Notes under the pieces: generated by a model
What the model was told of the DNA's origin: nothing
The model's database searches: none
The model's input: only the letters and a program-made list of their open reading frames with translations
Shown here: positions 58,901 to 64,000 of the stretch, in pieces
How positions within the stretch are numbered: position 1 is the stretch's first letter
Layout: each line of letters opens with the position of its first letter
Assembly: GCF_033542235.1 (NCBI RefSeq)
Contig: NZ_JAWRCU010000018.1
Location: forward strand, 58,168 to 122,167
DNA from: JAWRCU01 sp033542235
GTDB taxonomy: Bacteria; Pseudomonadota; Alphaproteobacteria; Rhizobiales; Rhizobiaceae
Direction of reading: 5' to 3'
DNA: 64,000 nucleotides
Program-made: the position numbers and the translations under genes

Positions 58901-59061
58901 ATTCATCCGAAAGCCGCGTCGCACTTTTCGGTCCGATGCTCATGCCTTGTCCGCGCATCGGATTCACCCGAAAACCGCGTCGCACTTTTCGGTCCGATGC
59001 AGTTTCACAGTCCAAGCATCGGATTCACCCGAAAACCGCGTCGCACTTTTCGGTCCGATGC
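58901..59061. repeat. Three tandem copies of a 46-nt palindromic repeat
   Basis: Copy 1 (58901-58939) is truncated; copies 2 (58955-59000) and 3 (59016-59061) are identical over all 46 nt, start GCATCGGATTCACCCGAAAA and end CTTTTCGGTCCGATGC. Spacers are 15 nt and unrelated. The array fills the gap between the GGDEF-EAL gene and glnD, ending 40 nt before the glnD ATG. Confidence 0.9.
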
Positions 59062-59101
59062 TCTATAGACGCCGCCCAGGAATCGAGACTGTCCGGGGCA
59101 T

Positions 59102-61903
59102 ATGGCCAAGATCCCTCTGAGACTCGAAGAGATCATCGACGGCGAAGCCTTGCGCCGTGAGCTAGGCGCTCTCGCCGAGAGCCGAGGCGGCGACGGCTCG
59201 AGCGCGGAGATCCGCGCTGCAGTCCGGCAGGTCCTCAAGCAGCGGCTCGCGGAAGGCCGAGCGGTCGTCGAGCGGATGCTCAATGAGGACGGCGGCGGAA
59301 CGGCATGCGCACAGCGTCTCTCGCATCTGATGGACGAGGTGATCCGGGCGCTCTACGACTTCGCAACGACCCATGTGTACCGTTCGACGAATCCATCGGC
59401 AGCGGAGCGTATGACGATCGTGGCGGTCGGTGGCTACGGCCGCGGCACGCTGGCCCCCGGTTCCGATATCGATCTGCTTTTCGTGCTGCCCTACAAGCAG
59501 ACGCCATGGGGCGAGCAGATCGCCGAATACATGCTCTATATGCTGTGGGACCTCGGCCTGAAGGTCGGCCACGCCACCCGCAACATCGACGAGTGCATCC
59601 GCCTGTCGCGCACCGACTTCACAATCCGCACCTCGATCCTGGAGGCGCGGTATCTGTGGGGCGAGGAGGCGCTCTACAAGGAGCTCGTCCAGCGCTTCGA
59701 TGAGGAGGTGGTGAAAGGAAGCGGCGCCGAATATGCGCAGATCAAGCTCGCCGAGCGCGATGAACGCCATCGCAAGGGTGGCGAGAGCCGCTACCTGGTC
59801 GAGCCCAACGTGAAGGACGGCAAAGGGGGGCTGCGCGACCTGCAGACGCTGTTCTGGATCGGCAAGTATTTCTATCGCGTGAGAAGCGGCGAGGAACTGG
59901 CGGAAAGGGGCGTCTTCACCAACCAGGAATACAAGCTTTTCCTCAAGGCCGAGGATTTTCTCTGGGCCGTGCGCTGCCATATGCATTTCCTCACCGGAAA
60001 AGCCGAGGAGAGGCTCTATTTCGACATCCAGCCCGAGATCGCCCAACGCCTCGGTTATACCAGCCATCCCGGCCTGTCGGCGGTCGAGCGCTTCATGAAG
60101 CACTACTTCCTGATCGCCAAGGATGTGGGCGACCTGACACGCATCGTCTGCGCCGCGCTCGAGGAGGAGCAGGCCAAAGAGGCGCCGGGCTTCAATCGCT
60201 TCCTGTTCGGCTTCTCCAGGCGCAAACACAAGCTCGCGGGAACCAGCGATTTCGTGGTCGACAACAACCGCATCAATGTCGCCGACGACATGGTCTTCGA
60301 GCGTGATCCGGTAAATCTGTTGCGGTTGTTCTGGTTCGCCGACCGGCACGGGCTGGAGTACCACCCCAAGGCGATGCATCTCGTCACGCGCTCGCTGAAG
60401 CTCATCACCCGGAATTTGCGCAAGGACGCCGAGGCGAACCGGCTGTTCCTCGACATCCTCACTTCGGATCACGATCCGGAGCTGAACCTCCGGCGCATGA
60501 ACGAATCCGGCGTGCTCGGCCGGCTCATTCCTGAATTCGGCAAGATCGTCGCGATGATGCAGTTCAACATGTATCACCACTACACGATCGATGAGCATCT
60601 CCTGCGCTGCATCGGCGTGCTCTCTGAAATCGAGCGCGGCGAAGGCGAGAAGATCCACCCGCTCACCCATTCGCTGATGCCGGGGCTAAAGAAGCAGCGC
60701 GAGGTGCTCTATGTCGCGGTGCTGCTGCACGACATCGCCAAGGGCCGGCCGGAGGACCATTCCACGGCCGGGGCGAAGATCGCCCGCCGCATCTGCCCGC
60801 ATATGGGCCTTTCGGCCGCCGACACCGAAACGGTCACCTGGCTCGTCGAAAATCATCTCCTGATGTCGATGACGGCGCAGACCCGCGATCTCAACGACCG
60901 CAAGACCATCGAGGACTTTGCCGCGATGGTGCAGACGGTGGAGCGGCTGAAGCTGCTCCTCGTGCTCACGGTCTGCGACATACGCGGCGTCGGTCCGGGC
61001 GTCTGGAACGGCTGGAAGGGCCAGCTCCTGCGCACGCTCTATTACGAGACGGAGCTGACGCTGACCGGCGGCTTCTCGGAGGTCTCGCGCGCCGAGCGCG
61101 CCAAGGCCGCCCGCGAGCAGCTCGCCGAGGCGCTGTCCGCCTGGCCGGAAAAGGAGCGGCAACGCTATGTCGGCCTGCACTATGACAACTACTTGCTGGC
61201 GGTCGACCTCGCCGACCAGCTGCGCCATTGCGAATTCATCCGCGCTTCCGACGCAGCGAACAAGCGGCTGGCGACCACGGTGAGGACCCGCGAATTCGAG
61301 GCAGTCACGGAGGTGACGGTGCTCGCGCCCGACCACCCGCGCCTGCTGTCGGTAATCGCCGGAGCTTGCGCGGCCGCCGGCGGCAATATCGTCGATGCGC
61401 AGATCTTCACCACGACCGACGGGCGTGCGCTCGACATCATCCTGATCAGCCGCGAATTCGACCGCGACGAGGACGAGCGGCGGCGCGCCGAGCGGGTCGG
61501 AAGGCTGATCGAGGACGTGCTGTCGGGCCGCAGCTGGCTGCCGGAAATGATCGAGAAGCGCACCAAGCCGAGACGGAGCACCAAGGCTTTCCGCATCGAG
61601 CCGCGCGCCGATGTCGGCAACACCTTTTCAAACCGGTTCTCGGTCATCGAGGTGGAAGGCCTCGACAAGCCGGGCCTCCTCTCCGAGATCACCGGCGCGC
61701 TCTCCGACCTCTCGCTCGATATCGCCTCGGCCCACATCACCACCTTCGGCGAGAAGGTGGTCGACACTTTCTACGTAACCGACCTCACTGGCCAGAAGAT
61801 CGAAAGCCCGTCACGCATCGAGGCGATTAAGGCACGGTTGATCGCCGTACTCGAGGGCGCGACGGCGGCGCGGCCGGCGCGGGTGAAAGCGGCGGCGGAG
61901 TAG
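59102..61903 (+). CDS. glnD: PII uridylyltransferase/uridylyl-removing enzyme GlnD
   Basis: Primary nitrogen sensor: adds UMP to PII proteins when glutamine is low and removes it when high. The 933 residues have the nucleotidyltransferase motif GGYGRGTLAPGSDIDLLF (110-127), a GlnE/D middle, the HD phosphohydrolase domain (HHYTIDEHLLR, LLHDIAKGRPEDHS, about 495-560), and two C-terminal ACT domains (TEVTVLAPDHPRLLSVIAGACA about 738 on; IEVEGLDKPGLLSEITGAL about 850 on) that bind glutamine. Full length for rhizobia. Its output feeds the NtrC and RpoN circuit whose rpoN gene is at 22-23.7 kb. Confidence 0.97.
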   Translation: MAKIPLRLEEIIDGEALRRELGALAESRGGDGSSAEIRAAVRQVLKQRLAEGRAVVERMLNEDGGGTACAQRLSHLMDEVIRALYDFATTHVYRSTNPSAAERMTIVAVGGYGRGTLAPGSDIDLLFVLPYKQTPWGEQIAEYMLYMLWDLGLKVGHATRNIDECIRLSRTDFTIRTSILEARYLWGEEALYKELVQRFDEEVVKGSGAEYAQIKLAERDERHRKGGESRYLVEPNVKDGKGGLRDLQTLFWIGKYFYRVRSGEELAERGVFTNQEYKLFLKAEDFLWAVRCHMHFLTGKAEERLYFDIQPEIAQRLGYTSHPGLSAVERFMKHYFLIAKDVGDLTRIVCAALEEEQAKEAPGFNRFLFGFSRRKHKLAGTSDFVVDNNRINVADDMVFERDPVNLLRLFWFADRHGLEYHPKAMHLVTRSLKLITRNLRKDAEANRLFLDILTSDHDPELNLRRMNESGVLGRLIPEFGKIVAMMQFNMYHHYTIDEHLLRCIGVLSEIERGEGEKIHPLTHSLMPGLKKQREVLYVAVLLHDIAKGRPEDHSTAGAKIARRICPHMGLSAADTETVTWLVENHLLMSMTAQTRDLNDRKTIEDFAAMVQTVERLKLLLVLTVCDIRGVGPGVWNGWKGQLLRTLYYETELTLTGGFSEVSRAERAKAAREQLAEALSAWPEKERQRYVGLHYDNYLLAVDLADQLRHCEFIRASDAANKRLATTVRTREFEAVTEVTVLAPDHPRLLSVIAGACAAAGGNIVDAQIFTTTDGRALDIILISREFDRDEDERRRAERVGRLIEDVLSGRSWLPEMIEKRTKPRRSTKAFRIEPRADVGNTFSNRFSVIEVEGLDKPGLLSEITGALSDLSLDIASAHITTFGEKVVDTFYVTDLTGQKIESPSRIEAIKARLIAVLEGATAARPARVKAAAE

Positions 61904-62048
61904 GATCGCCGTCGGGACTGCGAGGAATTCTGTTGAGATTGCAATATCCCCTCATCGGCTCTCCTTCGCCTCGCCATCTCTCCGTCATCTGCATGACGAT
62001 GAGGAGCCGCGGCGGCACATCCGTTGCAGGTGAGGCACAACGCTCGTG

Positions 62049-62189
62049 CCCCCCTTCCCCTTGTGGGGAGGGATTCAGGGTGGGGGTGCGAAGCGCGCCA
62101 GCCGACCCTGCTCGGCTTCTGATAAAACCTGACCCAAGGAGCACTGCAGTACCCCCACCCCTTACCCCTCCCCACAAGGGGGAGGGGGG
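62049..62189. repeat. 141-nt inverted palindromic element before murJ
   Basis: Arms 62049-62087 (CCCCCCTTCCCCTTGTGGGG then AGGGATTCAGGGTGGGGGT) and 62151-62189 are near-perfect reverse complements of 39 nt. It fills the middle of the 307-nt glnD-murJ gap and ends only 21 nt before the murJ ATG, so it overlaps the place where a promoter or leader would lie. Confidence 0.85.
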
Positions 62190-62210
62190 CGTCAGCGCGG
62201 TGCCCACACC

Positions 62211-63806
62211 ATGAGCCTCGTCAAGAAATTCGCGACCGTCGCATCCGGCACGCTGATGAGCCGGCTGCTCGGTTTCGCGCGCGAGATGTTCATGGCCGCC
62301 GCGCTGGGAACGGGACCGGTGGCCGACGCCTTCAACGCCGCCTTCCAGTTCCCCAACACCTTCCGCAGATTGTTTGCCGAGGGCGCCTTCAATGCCGCTT
62401 TCGTGCCGCTCTTCGCCAAGGAGATCGAGGCAGGCGGCTTGGACGGTGCGCGGCGCTTTTCCGAAGAGGTGTTCGGCGTCCTCTTCACTGTGCTGACAGC
62501 GCTAACCATCGCCATGGCGCTGGCGATGCCGCTGCTCGTCTCGACGATCATCGCGCCCGGCTTCACCGACAATCCCGACAAGTTCCACCTGACTGTCCGG
62601 CTCGCCACGATCATGTTCCCCTATCTGATGTGCATGTCGCTGGGGGCGATGATGAGCGGCATGCTGAATTCGCTGCGCCGCTATTTCGCGGCGGCGGTCG
62701 CGCCGGTCTTCCTGAACATCATCCTGATCGTGGTCCTGGCTTACGCCTGGTATCGCGGCTCGAACGCGATGACCGTCGGCTATATGCTGGCCTGGGGCGT
62801 TCTCGCGGCCGGCCTCGTGCAGCTCGGCATCGTCTGGGGCGCGGTGCGCCATGCAGGAGCCTCGATCGGCTTCCGCCGCCCGCGCTTCACCGCCAATGTC
62901 AGACGCCTGCTGATCCTGGCGCTGCCAGCGGCGATCACCGGCGGCATTACGCAGATCAATCAGCTCATCGGAACCGCAATCGCTTCCGGTCAGGACAGCG
63001 CCGTGTCGTCGCTCGCCTATGCGGACCGCATCTATCAGCTGCCGCTCGGCGTGGTCGGCATCGCGGTCGCAATCGTGCTTCTGCCCGAGCTCGCCCGCGC
63101 GCTGAAGTCCGGCAATCTGGTCGAAGCCGCCAACCTGCAGAACCGCTCGGTCGAGTTCACGCTATTCCTAACCCTGCCCGCGGCCGCGGCACTGCTGGTC
63201 ATGTCCGAGCCGATCGTGCGGGTGCTCTATGAGCGCGGCGCCTTCGCTGCGGGCAACAGCACGCCGACCGTTTCGGCGGTGCTCTCCATTTTCGGCCTCG
63301 GCCTGCCCGCTTTCGTGCTGATCAAGGCATTCACGCCGGGCTATTTCGCACGCGAGGATACCCGCACGCCGATGTATTTCGCCGCGGCCTCGGTGATCGT
63401 CAACATATCGATCGCGCTCACCCTGTTTCCCTCGATCGGGGCGCCCGGCATCGCTACTGCGTCGGCCGTGGCCGGCTGGGTCAACGCGATGCTGCTCCTC
63501 GGCGTGCTGATCTGGCGCGGCCATTGGGGACGCGACATCGCGCTCATCACTCGCATCCCGCGGCTGGTGATCGCTGCGGGCATCATGGCCGCCGCGCTCT
63601 CGTTCGCGACCCGCTGGTTTGCGCCGCAGCTTGCCTCTTCATCCCCGCTGCATGTGCAGGCGGCTGTTCTTGCCGGCCTGACGGCCGGCGGAGCCGCGGT
63701 CTATTTCGCCATCGCCTTCGCGATCGGCGGGGCGGACCTCGGCATGATCCGGCGCAACATCAAGCGTGGGGCGAAGGCGGCACCGGCGGAGGAGGATGCC
63801 TTTTAG
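62211..63806 (+). CDS. murJ: Lipid II flippase MurJ
   Basis: Flips lipid II across the inner membrane for peptidoglycan synthesis. The 531-residue polytopic protein has about 14 transmembrane helices of the MviN/MOP fold: SLVKKFATVASGTLMSRLLGFAREMFMAAALGTGPVADAFNAAFQFPNTFRRLFAEGAFNAAFVP, LASGQDSAVSSLAYADRIYQLPLGVVGIAV-type region, and TPMYFAAASVIVNI. glnD-murJ order is usual in alphaproteobacteria. Downstream trpS, common in this order, is not seen before the window ends. Confidence 0.96.
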   Translation: MSLVKKFATVASGTLMSRLLGFAREMFMAAALGTGPVADAFNAAFQFPNTFRRLFAEGAFNAAFVPLFAKEIEAGGLDGARRFSEEVFGVLFTVLTALTIAMALAMPLLVSTIIAPGFTDNPDKFHLTVRLATIMFPYLMCMSLGAMMSGMLNSLRRYFAAAVAPVFLNIILIVVLAYAWYRGSNAMTVGYMLAWGVLAAGLVQLGIVWGAVRHAGASIGFRRPRFTANVRRLLILALPAAITGGITQINQLIGTAIASGQDSAVSSLAYADRIYQLPLGVVGIAVAIVLLPELARALKSGNLVEAANLQNRSVEFTLFLTLPAAAALLVMSEPIVRVLYERGAFAAGNSTPTVSAVLSIFGLGLPAFVLIKAFTPGYFAREDTRTPMYFAAASVIVNISIALTLFPSIGAPGIATASAVAGWVNAMLLLGVLIWRGHWGRDIALITRIPRLVIAAGIMAAALSFATRWFAPQLASSSPLHVQAAVLAGLTAGGAAVYFAIAFAIGGADLGMIRRNIKRGAKAAPAEEDAF

Positions 63807-63858
63807 AGCGCATCCGGAGACTTCTGTTTTTAGGTTGGCGCCGCCTCTCACCCTCCCC

Positions 63859-63883
63859 CTCTCCCCGTAAAAGACGGGGAGAG
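63859..63883 (+). terminator. Palindrome after murJ
   Basis: CTCTCCCCGT (63859-63868) pairs over 10 bp with ACGGGGAGAG (63874-63883) around AAAAG. It is the same palindrome core (CTCCCCGT...ACGGGGAG) as at 37.34, 37.56 and 40.18 kb, so it is both a repeat and a possible murJ terminator. Confidence 0.6.
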
Positions 63884-63948
63884 ATCCTATGGGGGCGACG
63901 ACGAGAGGGGCTACCATCGTTTTGCCAAAACAAGCGATGGAGCGTCCC

Positions 63949-64000
63949 ATGAAGCGGAACGATTTGAGCCGATCTCTCGTCGTCTTCGAGCAGCATAGCA
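63949..64000 (+). CDS. Start of a probable IS110-type transposase, cut by window end
   Basis: Only about 17 codons are visible (MKRNDLSRSLVVFEQHS). They resemble, from memory, the N-terminus of IS110-family transposases of rhizobia (MKRNDLSRSLVALEQ-like). GGAGCG lies just upstream. If right, an insertion sequence follows murJ. Confidence is low because no catalytic motif is inside the window. Confidence 0.4.
   Translation, partial: MKRNDLSRSLVVFEQHS

Noticed and set aside
58901..59061. CRISPR array
   Set aside because: Only two and a half units, palindromic repeats, 15-nt spacers, no cas genes near, and the same unit occurs singly elsewhere.
59162..60670. A 502-codon leftward open frame opposite glnD
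   Set aside because: Antisense shadow of glnD; composition only.

Overview
The window comes from the chromosome of an alphaproteobacterium of the order Hyphomicrobiales (Rhizobiales), probably a Mesorhizobium/Phyllobacteriaceae- or Sinorhizobium-like organism. The grounds are high G+C, the block lptC-lptA-lptB-rpoN-hpf-ptsN, hsp20 followed by a DUF1150 protein, OlsB (ornithine lipids), a Brucella/Rhizobium-type porin, chromosomal minCDE, a MaeB-type malic enzyme fused to a phosphotransacetylase-like domain, and many palindromic intergenic mosaic repeats of the kind found in rhizobia. No tRNA, rRNA or CRISPR array was seen. This placement is inference from gene content.

Layout. 1-9.1 kb: gyrB (3' end outside the window), an orphan cytochrome P450, yraN-rsmI, a divergent periplasmic-binding-type lipoprotein, then hemW-rdgB, a VOC protein and rph. 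9.4-12.3 kb: hrcA and grpE (heat-shock control) with small enzymes. 12.3-20.6 kb: adenosine kinase, an EI24/CysZ-like membrane protein, nth, a DUF2244 protein, a ParDE-type toxin-antitoxin pair, an Ada-like methyltransferase, a LysE exporter, a nucleoside hydrolase with a YbaK protein, and hsp20-DUF1150 behind a probable heat-shock promoter. 20.6-26 kb: the LPS transport/sigma-54 block. 26-33.4 kb: sppA, ihfB, a LapA-domain protein, an ornithine-cyclodeaminase family enzyme, a cupin, two RNA methyltransferases overlapping lspA, and an acrylyl-CoA reductase-like enzyme. 33.5-39.98 kb: hybrid histidine kinase, olsB, small proteins, an alpha/beta hydrolase and a metallo-beta-lactamase-fold protein.

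40.0-42.6 kb is an accessory island with visibly lower G+C. It holds two overlapping genes: a winged-helix plus TIR-domain protein that keeps the SARM1-like catalytic glutamate, and a partner with two probable helix-turn-helix regions, a disordered acidic linker and a short conserved-looking tail. This is the best candidate for an undescribed, probably antiphage, NAD-targeting system.

42.7-64 kb: maeB, mutS, an EamA transporter, a porin, an unusual transcription factor with two winged-helix domains, a DUF2799 lipoprotein, minCDE, a GGDEF-EAL protein, glnD, murJ and the first codons of a probable IS110-type transposase. The porin and the regulator genes share a conserved block of about 74 nt upstream, in the same orientation, with weaker extra copies near the porin. 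This suggests a small regulon controlled by the regulator itself. At least five families of palindromic repeats lie between genes throughout the window.
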